DNA of 64,000 nucleotides from Cyclobacterium xiamenense (GCF_009467825.1 NZ_WIOK01000019.1:58097-122096), one strand, 5' to 3'; shown: positions 27,595 through 37,517, counted from the first letter of the stretch. Translations and numbers: made by a program. The notes: a model not told the origin generated them from the letters alone.

Positions 27595-28914
27595 TCAAAG
27601 GAGCAGCCAGCGAATCAGGGCGATCCCAATGCCGACGAGGCCTCCTACTACCGCGCCATTCAGCCGGATGTATTGCAGGTCATTTCCCACTTTATCCTTG
27701 ATCTGAAGCATGATCCCCTTGTCATCCAGTCTTCCCAGGCTGCTCCGTACCATGGCCCCCAGTTCGTGATGGTACCGATCTACCAGCGACATCACGGTTG
27801 ACCCTATCCACCGATCGAATTGCCCACGGCTGGTTGGGTCGTTGCGCAGCTCTTCCAGAAAGCGAAGCAACTGCCGGTGAATCACGTGCATCAGGGGCCG
27901 GTCGTTGTCCGTTAATTGGTCCTGAAACCCCGCTTTGAGGCGGTCCAGTAACTGCTGAATCAGGACACGTGACCGATCGTTGAGCAGCAGGTTTTGCTTC
28001 AACCGTTCCAGATAGGAGAGCGTCTGCTGCTCTCCATTTTTGAGATTGGCTGCTAACTCCAACAGGTACTCGTCCAGCTTTTCGCGAAGGGGATGGTCCG
28101 GATCGTTCCGTATTTCCTCCATCAGCACTAGCGCAAGATCTATCAGCCGGTCCGTGAGCAGTTCCGGATCAATCCCTCCGGTTTTTTGCCCCAACCAAAC
28201 CGCGGATTTTTTCACCCAGTCCCGCTGAGCATATTGTTTGAGGGCACTGCTCAATTTTTTTAGTAACAATTCCCGGGTTTCGGATTCCTGAAGCGAGAGG
28301 GAAAATTGGCCCAAAGCCATTTGTACGAGTCCATGGTGCCGTTTTTCCCTGACCGCATCCTCGAGCCAGGCACCTAATGGGCTTGCAATATCCGCTTCCC
28401 GCAGCTGATTGTTACTGATTTTCTGGATAAAAATCGCCAGTTTCGGATGATCCAGCTCTCCGGAAACACGAAGAAGGAGCCAGCGCATAAAATCCATCAG
28501 CCGTTGTACCTGGGCCGGTTCATCCAGGGAGCGTAGCAGCGAGTCGGCGATGGACAAGCCTTGTAGCCGTTCGCGAAGCACTTGCGGAGACAGCCATTTG
28601 GTGGTGACCAGTTCCACAATTCCTTCGGTCAATTTTTCTCGGTTTTTGACGATAATATTGGTGTGTCGCCGGACAAAGGGTATGGGTATCTCGTAGAACA
28701 AGGCGCTTACCGCAAACCAGTCTGCCAAACCTCCGATGGTACCGGCTTCAAAACCCGTCGCCAAAATGCGCCAAAGAGGACCTTCCAGCCAGCCAAAATG
28801 AATCCCCGACTCAAGGGAAAGGAAACCACCAATGGCCACCAAAAGAGATACGGTTCCAATGTTACTTTTCACGGGATTGTATTTTATGCCAAGGTACAAA
28901 AATGAAACCAACAA
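27595..28914 (-). CDS. DUF445 family membrane protein
   Basis: A 439-residue protein. Two hydrophobic segments near the N-terminus (residues 20-75) include the family block GFEAGTIGGLADWFAVSALF, followed by PFVRRHTNII; a last hydrophobic helix closes the protein (LNGAVVGGLVGIGIALIRWLLL). The middle 330 residues are helical. This is the YjiN/DUF445 layout; function is unknown. The listed start is a TTG; a GTG at 28872 in the same frame (VKSNIGTV) is a possible alternative, and no ATG is well placed. Confidence 0.82.
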   Translation of the reverse strand: MLVSFLYLGIKYNPVKSNIGTVSLLVAIGGFLSLESGIHFGWLEGPLWRILATGFEAGTIGGLADWFAVSALFYEIPIPFVRRHTNIIVKNREKLTEGIVELVTTKWLSPQVLRERLQGLSIADSLLRSLDEPAQVQRLMDFMRWLLLRVSGELDHPKLAIFIQKISNNQLREADIASPLGAWLEDAVREKRHHGLVQMALGQFSLSLQESETRELLLKKLSSALKQYAQRDWVKKSAVWLGQKTGGIDPELLTDRLIDLALVLMEEIRNDPDHPLREKLDEYLLELAANLKNGEQQTLSYLERLKQNLLLNDRSRVLIQQLLDRLKAGFQDQLTDNDRPLMHVIHRQLLRFLEELRNDPTSRGQFDRWIGSTVMSLVDRYHHELGAMVRSSLGRLDDKGIMLQIKDKVGNDLQYIRLNGAVVGGLVGIGIALIRWLLL

Positions 28915-29097
28915 TGACTAGTATCTACGGGCAGACAGGATTTCTTCCCGATAGGAGTAACCGGGCGATACTGGTTTTCGGTTGATCGTCCGCTGAGAAT
29001 CATGGAGAAATAAAATTTATTGCTTAGTTTTAATTCTTAAACAAAGTGCCGGGATTTACCACTTTTTTTGGCAGGCAGAAACAGCTACGAATAACCC

Positions 29098-30501
29098 ATG
29101 GAAACACAGAATCGCACCTACACAACTGCTACCAATAGGTTTATCGAGAGGTACCGACGACATGTTTTTACGACGTGCGCGGAGGCTTTTCGACCGCAGG
29201 ATCCGCTGGATTACTGGAAAAACTACCTTTTTGTTACCACGCTCTTGTTTATCATTCCCTTATGCAGCATCGCGTTGATTCCGGGGGTTTACCTCTCGTA
29301 CATTACTTCCCATACGGGCCTGCTTTTCGCGGATATCCTGGCCGTCATCGGATTGTTACTGATTGCGCATGTCCCTGGCATCCCATTGATCGTTCGAAAA
29401 TGGGTGTTCATTGGCATCATCTATGGCATTGGTGTCGTTCTCATCTATTATTTGGGCAATTTTGGTCCGGGACTGCTGTACCTGTTGGCCGTTTCGGTTT
29501 TTATAATTCTGGTTTTGCCGGCCAATGCCGGATGGATGGGCTTGTATTTGAACGGGGCTACCTGCTTTTTCTTTGGCGGGCTGATATACATGGGTGCTCC
29601 CCTACAGAGTCGTTTTTCAGCTGCTTTAGACATACAGTCATGGATCGCCATCTCTTCCAACCTGATCTTTCTCAATGCTGTCTTCGTGGTATTGATTCCA
29701 AAATTGTTTAAGGGACTGCAGGAAAGTTTGCGCGAGCAATACCTGCTCCGAACCAAATTGGAACAGCAAAAGGATGCCCTGAAGCGGTCCCTTTCCGAAG
29801 TAAAGTCAAAAAATAACGATTTGGAACATTTTACTTACGTGGCCTCGCATGATTTGCAGGAACCCTTACGCATGGTGACCGGCTTTATGCAACTGTTGGA
29901 AAAAAGGTATGCGGACCAACTGGACGCAAAGGGAAAGACCTATATCCGCCATGCCGTAGAAGGTGCCTCGCGCATGCGCCAATTGATTCTGGATTTGTTA
30001 AAATACTCCCGCATCCACCCGGGCAAGGACCCCATTGAGGCGGTGGACCTGCAACGGCTTTTTGACGAGGTCGTTCACACGCTGTCCCAAGAAATCCGCC
30101 GGCTAGATGCTACGGTAAGCCATGGCCCGCTTCCGGTAATCGTCAGCCACCACAGTTTTCTCTTTCTGGTCCTGCAAAACCTCATCGGCAATTCGCTCAA
30201 ATACGCGAAAAAAAACATCCCGCCGCAGATACACCTGAGTTGTGAAGATCAGGGGGACACATGGTTTTTTCGGGTAACGGACAATGGGATAGGCATCGAT
30301 CCGGAATACTTCGAACGAATATTCGTGATTTTTCAACGACTACACCAAAAGGACGAGTACGAAGGTACCGGCATGGGATTGGCCATTGTAAAAAAGATCT
30401 TGGATAGTCTGGAAGGGAAAATAGGGCTACAGTCTGAGCCCGGCGAGGGTACGACCTTTTATTTCTCCTTACCCAAGACTGGCTCGGACAAAAAACCTTA
30501 A
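29098..30501 (+). CDS. Membrane-bound sensor histidine kinase (orphan)
   Basis: A 467-residue protein. Residues 45-205 hold six or so transmembrane helices, replacing an extracytoplasmic sensor; a short coiled coil (208-240) leads to HisKA with the phosphate-accepting His251 in VASHDLQEPLRM, and to the HATPase_c domain with N box (NLIGNSLKYAKK), G1 (DNGIGID), F box and G2 (GTGMGLAIV). The H-box sequence SHDLQEPLR is the bacteriophytochrome-like class often linked to stand-alone receivers. No response regulator gene is in the window. The stop overlaps the convergent NYN gene by four bases. Confidence 0.9.
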   Translation: METQNRTYTTATNRFIERYRRHVFTTCAEAFRPQDPLDYWKNYLFVTTLLFIIPLCSIALIPGVYLSYITSHTGLLFADILAVIGLLLIAHVPGIPLIVRKWVFIGIIYGIGVVLIYYLGNFGPGLLYLLAVSVFIILVLPANAGWMGLYLNGATCFFFGGLIYMGAPLQSRFSAALDIQSWIAISSNLIFLNAVFVVLIPKLFKGLQESLREQYLLRTKLEQQKDALKRSLSEVKSKNNDLEHFTYVASHDLQEPLRMVTGFMQLLEKRYADQLDAKGKTYIRHAVEGASRMRQLILDLLKYSRIHPGKDPIEAVDLQRLFDEVVHTLSQEIRRLDATVSHGPLPVIVSHHSFLFLVLQNLIGNSLKYAKKNIPPQIHLSCEDQGDTWFFRVTDNGIGIDPEYFERIFVIFQRLHQKDEYEGTGMGLAIVKKILDSLEGKIGLQSEPGEGTTFYFSLPKTGSDKKP

Positions 30502-31235
30502 CTTTTGTTGCGTACGTAGATTAGTTTGTATTTTCCTTTTTGGTTTTCCCGCTGCTCTACCTCAAATTTATTGATGGAGCCGATCAGGGGCGTCAATTTT
30601 TGGAAGCCGTAATTTCGCGAATCAAAATTGGGCTGCTTTTTTTGCAGCAGGTTTCCCACATCTCCCATGAAGGCCCAACCGTCGTCATCGGCCAGATCCG
30701 AAATGGTGGAAGAAATCAGTTGAATCAGCTTGGGGTTGATTTTATCGACCTGGGGTCTGGGTTTGCCTTTCTCTTTGCTGTCCTCCTGCCCCTCGCTTTC
30801 TTTTTGCAGGATCTCCAGGTAAATAAATTTATCGCAGGCGACGATAAAGGGATCGGGCGTTTTCTTTTCTCCCATGCCGATTACCAATAAGCCGGCTTCG
30901 CGGAGACGGGTGGCCAATTTCGTAAAATCACTATCACTGGAAACCAAGCAAAAACCATCCACCCGCCCGGTGTAAAGAATGTCCATGGCGTCGATAATCA
31001 TCGCCGAATCGGTGGCATTTTTGCCGGAGGTATACCCGTACTGCTGAATGGGATTAATGGCGTTTTCCAGCAACACGTTTTTCCACTTGCCCAGTTGCGG
31101 CCTGGTCCAGTCTCCATAGATGCGTTTGATGGTGGGATTGCCGTACTTGGCTACCTCCTCCATCATTTCTTTGATTTGATTGGATGGGACATTGTCTGCA
31201 TCAATCAATACGGCAATCTTTATTTCCGCTTGCAT
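30498..31235 (-). CDS. NYN-domain (LabA-like) protein with C-terminal OST-HTH/LOTUS-like domain
   Basis: A 245-residue protein. The first 150 residues are a NYN/PIN-like nuclease fold with the acidic positions in place: IDADN (Asp12, Asp14), TDSAMIIDAMD near 76-86 and VSSDSDFTKL near 97-106. After a charged linker (155-165), residues 165-245 (LIQLISSTISDLADDDGWAFMGDVGNLLQKKQPNFDSR...) match an OST-HTH/LOTUS-type winged helix, which binds RNA, including G-quadruplex RNA, in other proteins. The combination suggests an RNA-processing or RNA-binding enzyme. No neighbour gives a target. Confidence 0.85.
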   Translation of the reverse strand: MQAEIKIAVLIDADNVPSNQIKEMMEEVAKYGNPTIKRIYGDWTRPQLGKWKNVLLENAINPIQQYGYTSGKNATDSAMIIDAMDILYTGRVDGFCLVSSDSDFTKLATRLREAGLLVIGMGEKKTPDPFIVACDKFIYLEILQKESEGQEDSKEKGKPRPQVDKINPKLIQLISSTISDLADDDGWAFMGDVGNLLQKKQPNFDSRNYGFQKLTPLIGSINKFEVEQRENQKGKYKLIYVRNKS

Positions 31236-31297
31236 AGGCCTCCGAAACTGGTTGGTTTACGGGAACGAAGCTATAAAACTTTTTTTGGAAAAAAGCA

Positions 31298-32158
31298 TTA
31301 TTTCACAATCAATACCGGTAAGTGCTTATCCGATGCGATCATTCGCTCGGCTACCGAACCAATCAGCAGGGTATCGTCGTCGGTCTTGCCTTTGTTTCCC
31401 AGCACGATCAAATCGGCCCCTTTACGAATCGCATAATCGTAAATACTGCGGCTTACCGGCTCATCCTGACCCTGAATGATTTCCAGGCTATCGGGAAGTC
31501 CTTCCTTCTTTTTCAGCCTCTGGTAGTGGGAAATTGCCTTCTTGTGCAAGGCCTCGTGAAATTCGGAAGGCTTGCGAATGTAAGGGAAATATTGCCTGCC
31601 TACCTTCAACACGTGCACCGGCAAAATCGATGCTCCCGTGTGTGCAGCCAGGGACTTGGTCAGCGAGACCACGCCCTCGGTATAGTCTGAAAAATCCAGC
31701 GGCAATACGATTTTCTCGATACGTGCTTTGGCCGTCTCGGGTATGAACAGGGTATCGGAAGCAGTTAGCCGCAGGACTTTGCTGCTAAATACTCCAGTAC
31801 CTCCATGAACCGACTTTTTCCCCAGAAGGACCAGGTCAAATTTCTGCGCATCCACCCATTCTACCAGTTGGTCCAATTGCCCCCCGGAATAGATTTTCGC
31901 CTGAATGCTGCTTTTTTGTTCGCCGAATACTTCGACGACCTTTTCCAGGACCTCTTCCTCCAAAATTTCATCCAGGGATTTGTCGAGATAGGGCAACATA
32001 TCGCCTATTTCTTTGGATACTTCCTCCAGCGCGACAAAATGAATCAGCGTCAGCCGCTCAAATTGAAATACTTCGTCTAATTTTTTGATGTACTGTAGCA
32101 ACAGTACGTCCAGATCGGACAGGTCAATAAATAATCCAATAGTGCTAAGTTTACGCAT
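31298..32158 (-). CDS. Universal stress protein family (two UspA-like domains)
   Basis: A 286-residue protein, twice the length of a single Usp domain. The C-terminal half is the better preserved: LPLDFSDYTEGVVSL near 152, and the ATP-loop-like ending GADLIVLGNKGKTDDDTLLIGSVAERMI with G-x-x-x-(10)-G-S. The N-terminal half (LIHFV..., FDLVLLGKKSVHGGTGVFSSKVLRL) is looser. Its start codon overlaps the stop codon of the BCCT gene, so it is translated with that transporter; Usp proteins are often tied to osmotic and ion stress, which fits the operon. Confidence 0.85.
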   Translation of the reverse strand: MRKLSTIGLFIDLSDLDVLLLQYIKKLDEVFQFERLTLIHFVALEEVSKEIGDMLPYLDKSLDEILEEEVLEKVVEVFGEQKSSIQAKIYSGGQLDQLVEWVDAQKFDLVLLGKKSVHGGTGVFSSKVLRLTASDTLFIPETAKARIEKIVLPLDFSDYTEGVVSLTKSLAAHTGASILPVHVLKVGRQYFPYIRKPSEFHEALHKKAISHYQRLKKKEGLPDSLEIIQGQDEPVSRSIYDYAIRKGADLIVLGNKGKTDDDTLLIGSVAERMIASDKHLPVLIVK

Positions 32159-33756
32159 CAGTTCTTTTGTTTGTTGAGTTTTTTCATGATCACATCCGAC
32201 AATCGTTTTTCGTAAGACGCCCGGTCCAGGTCTTTGTCAAACTGCCTCAGCCGAGCATGCTCCTGACCCAGTCCTTTGTACAGGGAATAACACATAAACA
32301 CAAGAATCACCAAAAAGGGAAGTCCCGTGGTAATCGCTGCCGTCTGAAGTGCCGTTAGCCCTCCCCCAATAAGCAATACGGCTGCGACTGCACCTTCGGT
32401 GGTCGCCCAGAAAATGCGCTGCCCTACCGGGGCGTCCAATTTACCCCCGGCGGTAATGCTATCGATCACCAATGATCCGGAATCGGAAGAAGTGACAAAA
32501 AAACTGGTCACCAACAGGATACCGATGATGGACCCAATACCACTAAAGGGGAAGTTTTCCAGAAACACAAACATGGAGATGGACACATCGCCTGTAATCG
32601 TTTCCGCCAATGCATGACTGCCCGTCAGCGCTCCCTCCTGCATGTCGAGAAAGATGGCGGTTCCCCCAAGCGCCGTCAACCACAAAAAGGTAAGCAGGGT
32701 CGGTACCAACAATACCCCAAAAATAAACTCCTGTATCGTTCGCCCTTTGGAAACCCGGGCAATAAACATGCCTACAAAAGGAGACCAGGAGATCCACCAG
32801 GCCCAGTAAAAAACGGTCCAATCTCCCTGCCAGCCATTGTCCCGGTAGGCTTCGGTCCAGGTAGACACCTCCAGGATGCTCCCCAGGTAGTTTCCCATGT
32901 TTTGGACAAACGAACGGAAAATAAAAAGCGTGGGTCCAACGATCAACACGAATACCAACAAGATCGCAGCAATCCGTACGTTCCACTGGCTGAGAAATTT
33001 TACTCCTTTGTCGATCCCGGAAACAACCGAGATGGTGGCGATTAAGGTGATTCCTGCAATCAGGAGTACCTGCACGGTCACCGTATTGGGAATGCCGAAG
33101 AGATAAAACAAGCCCCCACTTACCTGCTGCACGCCCAATCCCAATGAGGTAGCCAGTCCAAAAAGTGTTGCCAGCACCGCCAAAACATCAATCACGTTGC
33201 CCATCCAACCATTCATTCGTTCTCCCAGCAAGGGGTAAAACACAGAGCGGATGGTGAGCGGTAATTTCCGGTTGTAGGCGAAAAAAGCCAATGAAAGGCC
33301 CACCACCGCGTAGATGGCCCAGGCGTGGAAGCCCCAGTGAAGAAATGTAAGGTTCATGGATCTTTCGGCAGCAGCCAGGGAATAGGCTTCCCCATAGGGA
33401 GGAATGGCATAGTGGTAGACCGGCTCGGCTACCCCCCAAAACAATAACCCGATACCCATACCTGCACTGAACAGCATGGCAAACCAGGCTCCGGTAGAAA
33501 ACTCCGGTTCGGCATTTTTCCCGCCCAGTCGGATGGAGCCATACTTACTAAATCCCAGATAAAAACAGAAAACGATAAAAGCATTGACTGCGATAATGAA
33601 TAACCAACCTGCTTTATCGGTAATAAAGGTCTTACTGGCGGCAAAAACCTCCGCCATCGGTTCGCCCACCCAAAGTGTGACCGTGATAAACAAGATAATC
33701 AAAACCACTGAAGGCCAAAAAACCGGTGCATGTATGTCGAAGTACTTGTTTTTCAT
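32158..33756 (-). CDS. BCCT family transporter (betaine/choline/carnitine type)
   Basis: A 532-residue protein from ATG 33756 (MKNKYFDIH); an upstream in-frame ATG at 33786 would overlap the porin gene. It has 12 hydrophobic segments and the BCCT signatures: GMGIGLLFWGVAEP near 100-113, HWGFHAWAIYA near 140, and the aromatic substrate box WTVFYWAWWISWSPFVGMFIAR (two blocks near 315-335). The GIGL form of the unwinding motif is seen in Na+-coupled members. It imports a quaternary amine such as glycine betaine or choline, most likely as an osmoprotectant. Confidence 0.92.
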   Translation of the reverse strand: MKNKYFDIHAPVFWPSVVLIILFITVTLWVGEPMAEVFAASKTFITDKAGWLFIIAVNAFIVFCFYLGFSKYGSIRLGGKNAEPEFSTGAWFAMLFSAGMGIGLLFWGVAEPVYHYAIPPYGEAYSLAAAERSMNLTFLHWGFHAWAIYAVVGLSLAFFAYNRKLPLTIRSVFYPLLGERMNGWMGNVIDVLAVLATLFGLATSLGLGVQQVSGGLFYLFGIPNTVTVQVLLIAGITLIATISVVSGIDKGVKFLSQWNVRIAAILLVFVLIVGPTLFIFRSFVQNMGNYLGSILEVSTWTEAYRDNGWQGDWTVFYWAWWISWSPFVGMFIARVSKGRTIQEFIFGVLLVPTLLTFLWLTALGGTAIFLDMQEGALTGSHALAETITGDVSISMFVFLENFPFSGIGSIIGILLVTSFFVTSSDSGSLVIDSITAGGKLDAPVGQRIFWATTEGAVAAVLLIGGGLTALQTAAITTGLPFLVILVFMCYSLYKGLGQEHARLRQFDKDLDRASYEKRLSDVIMKKLNKQKN

Positions 33757-33769
33757 AAGGTTGTTTTCG

Positions 33770-35101
33770 TTAGAAATAGTAGCCAATATTTATGTTTAAT
33801 CGGGTATTCCAACCCGGATCCGTATCGGTAGGATTGAGGTCCGAAACCGGCTGCCGGAAATCGACCCCCCTGCCGCTTCCCAGAGCGTTGCCACCGAAGG
33901 TGTCGGTTATCCAGGGATGGTTGTAGCCCATGGCAATGTCAAAATACGTGTATACCTGTCCGGCAGAAACCAGGGCGCCGAAGACGTTTTGCTGGGAATT
34001 GCGAAAGGTAAAAGCAGGACCACCGGGCACTTCGGTTAACTTTTGCATAAGGGTATAGTCGTTGTACAACTGAATGGACCGCACCGGCCCCCAGTGCATC
34101 GGTATATCGTAAGCCAATCCCAGTACATAGAGCGCCGCACGGCTGGCCACATCGTAGGTACCAAAACCGTATGCCCCCATTTGTACCACGTCCAGTACCT
34201 CTCCTGCATCGTTTCTCACATCACTGTAGGCATAATAAATGGCTTCTGCCTTCAGGTTCCAGGGACCCCAATTTCCTTCGTGGTGGACAGAGGCAGCCCA
34301 TTGGGAGCCTTTGTGTCCGGTTTGTAAATTGTACAATTCATGCCGCTGCAGGGATAGACCCAGTTCCTGCCCCGACCACTTGCGCACAGCCCGCAAGTTG
34401 ACTTGATGCCGCTCAATATTGGCATTGCCCGGGATCGGAACCACGTCATAGGAGTACCTGGCCGTAGAAAAAGCGCCGAAAGTCGCTTCATTGGTCCCCC
34501 TTGGCTCGGCCAAAAGAAAATAGGCCGCATCCAAACGCCAGCTATCCGTATCGTGGGCGAAGTGGACCCCCATTTGGTGATCGTCTTCCAGGCCGAGGTA
34601 GTAGGGCAATTGAAACCACCAGCTATGCGATGCGTACGTCAATAAGCCAAAAGGAACCTGGGTAATACCCGCTTTCAGCTGTGTATCGTTGCTCAGCTGG
34701 TACCCCAGCCAACCGTATTTTAGGAAATGGGTGTTGAAGGTGGGATAAAACCGGTATTCGAAAGAAAGCTGAATGCCCTCACTGTAAGCGTCTACATTGA
34801 CCCGCCAGGTATCCCAGGTCCATTCGTTTCGTAAAAAAGTTCCCAGGGGAAAAGTCTGTCCTTCGTAGTGGGCATAGACGTTATTCAAACGAAACGCCCC
34901 GCCAATTTTTAACCAGGTTGTATCTCGTTTTAATATTTCTTCAAAGCTGCTTATAGGCAATTCCAGGGTGCTTTTTTCGGTACCATAATCCTGACCGATG
35001 CCAAGCACCTTGTTTTCTTTGGTGTTGGTTAAACTGTCCTCTTTTGCCTCCGCTTGTCTGTGACTACCGAAAAGAAATGCAACCAGTAGCAAATAGGGCA
35101 T
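33770..35101 (-). CDS. Outer-membrane porin co-transcribed with the BCCT transporter
   Basis: A 443-residue protein with a short signal peptide (MPYLLLVAFLFGSHRQAEA). The mature part begins with an acidic plug-like stretch, then repeats barrel strands (WLKIGGAFRLNNVYAHYEG, WRVNVDAYSEGIQLSFEYRF, LKAGITQVPFGL, WNLKAEAIYYAY) and ends NTRLNINIGYYF with a C-terminal Phe. It fits a 16- to 18-strand porin (phosphate-selective/OprP-like fold group). It lies 13 bases upstream of the BCCT gene, so it probably gives the osmolyte passage through the outer membrane. The substrate is inferred from context. Confidence 0.8.
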   Translation of the reverse strand: MPYLLLVAFLFGSHRQAEAKEDSLTNTKENKVLGIGQDYGTEKSTLELPISSFEEILKRDTTWLKIGGAFRLNNVYAHYEGQTFPLGTFLRNEWTWDTWRVNVDAYSEGIQLSFEYRFYPTFNTHFLKYGWLGYQLSNDTQLKAGITQVPFGLLTYASHSWWFQLPYYLGLEDDHQMGVHFAHDTDSWRLDAAYFLLAEPRGTNEATFGAFSTARYSYDVVPIPGNANIERHQVNLRAVRKWSGQELGLSLQRHELYNLQTGHKGSQWAASVHHEGNWGPWNLKAEAIYYAYSDVRNDAGEVLDVVQMGAYGFGTYDVASRAALYVLGLAYDIPMHWGPVRSIQLYNDYTLMQKLTEVPGGPAFTFRNSQQNVFGALVSAGQVYTYFDIAMGYNHPWITDTFGGNALGSGRGVDFRQPVSDLNPTDTDPGWNTRLNINIGYYF

Positions 35102-35127
35102 GCGCCTCTCGTTTGGTTCAAGTAGTT

Positions 35128-35157
35128 CAAAGCTAAGAAATTTTACTTAATTACGAA
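35128..35157 (-). promoter_or_regulatory. Promoter of the porin-BCCT-Usp operon
   Basis: On the minus strand TTCG (35154-35157) is followed 18 bases later by TAGCTTTG (35128-35135), an exact -7 match, ending 27 bases before the porin start codon. Confidence 0.5.
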
Positions 35158-35343
35158 AAAAATACCATATAGCATATTGTTTTTGTTCAATTTATATCTG
35201 TTTCGAAAAATTAATATATAATTTATTAAGCCAGTAAATCCTTTTTCTTCGTTAGAAGTAGGTAAAAAGTACCCGATCACCACACCGACCAAAAAGGGCA
35301 GGAAAAGCCAATCAACATGCGTAGCGGGAACAACGGTACGGCT

Positions 35344-36204
35344 TTACTCTTCTTCCGGAAGCCGCTTTTCTACAAAGGATTTGAGTTTAATCAGGCTGTC
35401 CACCAGGTTCAAACCCAGCCAGCCATGTCCCTCATTGGGGTAAAAATGAAATTCGTGCGGCACACCAAGCTCCGATAACCGATCCCGCAATCCCATACCC
35501 TGCGAATTGGGAACAAGCGGATCCTGCCCTCCATAAAAAAGCAAGGTTGGCGGCGCGTCGGAAGTCACCTGCTGGCGTGGACTCGCTGCCATCAGTAACT
35601 CCTCGCCTTCGCCAAATAAATCCAACATCTTCCGAAGGGACGGATCACTCGCGGTCCTGTAGGATTCATCCAGCAAATCGGTGGGGCCTACCACGCTGCA
35701 TACCAATTGAACGCTGCCTTCCGTATCCCGCGTATAACTCCAGAGTAAGGACAGGTGTCCGCCCGCACTTACTCCGATGAATCCCAAACGAGGCCCCAAC
35801 CGGTATTCCTCCCGGTGTTCGTTCAAATGAGCTACCAGTGCCTGAATATCGTCCAACTGCATGGGGTAGGGAGAATTGGCCGCATCTGCCAACCGGTAAT
35901 TCAGGTTGGCCACCGCCAGATAGGGCAGCTGATCGCGGATGAAATCCCGAAACGGATTCATATCCGATTTATCTCCTTCCATCCAGCCTCCCCCGTGAAC
36001 CAAAATCAACGTGGGCGTATTTTCATGCCGGTTTGCAGGTAGGTATAGATCCACCACCTGACGGGGATGCGTTCCGTAGGCCAGGTTGATAAGATTTTTT
36101 ACGGGGAGTGCGGCTGTCGTGTCCGGATCTGCCTCCTGAGGCAAACAGGAGACCAGTAAACCGCCGATAGCCAGGATCGACACCAGGAAAATATTTGCTT
36201 TCAT
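35344..36204 (-). CDS. Alpha/beta hydrolase, esterase-like lipoprotein
   Basis: A 286-residue protein with a lipoprotein signal (LLVSC20). The hydrolase core has the oxyanion motif HGGGWMEGDK near 70-79, the nucleophile elbow GVSAGG near 143-148, a later Asp in GGQDPLVPNS and the His in NEGHGW near 261. The HGGGW and GxSAGG pattern places it with the carboxylesterase / BD-FAE-like group that removes acetyl or feruloyl groups from plant or algal polymers; the true substrate is unknown. It appears to be a single-gene unit. Confidence 0.85.
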   Translation of the reverse strand: MKANIFLVSILAIGGLLVSCLPQEADPDTTAALPVKNLINLAYGTHPRQVVDLYLPANRHENTPTLILVHGGGWMEGDKSDMNPFRDFIRDQLPYLAVANLNYRLADAANSPYPMQLDDIQALVAHLNEHREEYRLGPRLGFIGVSAGGHLSLLWSYTRDTEGSVQLVCSVVGPTDLLDESYRTASDPSLRKMLDLFGEGEELLMAASPRQQVTSDAPPTLLFYGGQDPLVPNSQGMGLRDRLSELGVPHEFHFYPNEGHGWLGLNLVDSLIKLKSFVEKRLPEEE

Positions 36205-36458
36205 ACCGCTACAATCAACACCAAAAAATACGTTCTACCCTCGAAATATAAGCTATACCAATGGTATTTGGCAACAACCGAAACTATTTTTTTTACACAT
36301 ACACCATTCCTCAGCGTGTATGCAGAGAAGTGTAAGTCAATCAACCACTTTCATTCGTTCGTTGTCTGCAACTGCCTCCACCAGCGAGGGTTCCGGAAGC
36401 AGGAGGGTTGGAAAATTACCGGAAATACTGCCAGCCGTTGCAATAAAAAATAGGATCA

Positions 36459-37517
36459 CTAGGCATCCTCCTGGTAGCGGATAAGTTCGTGTACAAATTC
36501 CATTTTCATGGCCACCGTCTTGCTAATCACAAAAGGGTAACTATCCGGAAGTCCCATGCTTCGATTCAAGCTATTCAAGGCCAGGGATAAGGGCACCCAC
36601 TGCCGGAGAAGCCTCGAAAAATCGGAACAAGTATATCCATCTTCCAGCTGTAGGCTGGCGTTCGTTTCTGTCGCTTCATTCAGCCGGGGACTGAGGGTCA
36701 GGCCAAAGGAATAGGCCGTTTCCAGGGTGTCGACCAGGTGCAGGTAATGCGCCCAGGTCTCCGCCCAATCTTCCCAGGGATGTGCGCTGGCGTAGGCAGA
36801 GATGAAATTTTCCTGCCAACCCACTGGAGGGCCGGTTTGGTAATGGGCTTCCAGTGCTTGTGTATAGGGTTCCCGCTCGTCTCCAAATAGCTCACGGAAG
36901 CCTTCGTGCCAACGGGTCCCGGCCACCAAAACGTCCCAAAAATAATGCCCCGTCTCGTGTCTGAAATGACCGAGTACCGTGCGGTACACCTCGTCCATTT
37001 GCTTTTTGGCCATGGCGCGTTCCACATCATCGGCTTCGGCTATGTTCATCGTGATGATTCCGGACGCGTGCCCGGTGAGGACGTTTTCCTGATTTTGGCT
37101 GGCTTTGAAATCAAAGCCCAGACCACCATCGGACAGCCCGGCCTTCGGGAAAAATGGAAGGTTCCAACGCAGCAAGGCGTATACCAACCGGTGCTTTGCC
37201 TGCTCGATGGTTTTCCATCGTTGTTTATAGGCGGGAACGGAAAGATCGGGAATTACCCGGTTGAGCGAACAGGCCCGGCAAAAGCGTGCGGATGAAGCCA
37301 GGGGAATCAGCCAGTTGCACACGCCCATACGCTCGTTTTCGCAATAGCGATACACCACTTCCGCCTCATCTATGCGAAATAAACCCTCCGTCCCTGCCTG
37401 CAGCGCCATCAATTCCAAGCGCCCCGCGTCAAAGCCCAATAGGGACTGGCAATGCGTACAATGGGTGTTTTCAAAATAGACCGACTGCCGGCAATTGCTG
37501 CATTGGAATAGTTTCAT
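36459..37517 (-). CDS. Putative zinc-binding metallopeptidase (Peptidase_Mx family)
   Basis: A 352-residue protein. It opens with a zinc ribbon, C6-x2-C9 and C20-x2-C23, then a second Cys group (59, 67, 80, 83). The metallopeptidase site is HFRHETGHYFWD with HETGH at 187-191, and a downstream acidic block (FGDEREPY near 211) with WAETWAHYLH near 260 that could give further ligands. This layout matches the family annotated as putative zinc-binding peptidase, often found alone. There is no signal peptide, so it is cytoplasmic. Confidence 0.85.
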   Translation of the reverse strand: MKLFQCSNCRQSVYFENTHCTHCQSLLGFDAGRLELMALQAGTEGLFRIDEAEVVYRYCENERMGVCNWLIPLASSARFCRACSLNRVIPDLSVPAYKQRWKTIEQAKHRLVYALLRWNLPFFPKAGLSDGGLGFDFKASQNQENVLTGHASGIITMNIAEADDVERAMAKKQMDEVYRTVLGHFRHETGHYFWDVLVAGTRWHEGFRELFGDEREPYTQALEAHYQTGPPVGWQENFISAYASAHPWEDWAETWAHYLHLVDTLETAYSFGLTLSPRLNEATETNASLQLEDGYTCSDFSRLLRQWVPLSLALNSLNRSMGLPDSYPFVISKTVAMKMEFVHELIRYQEDA

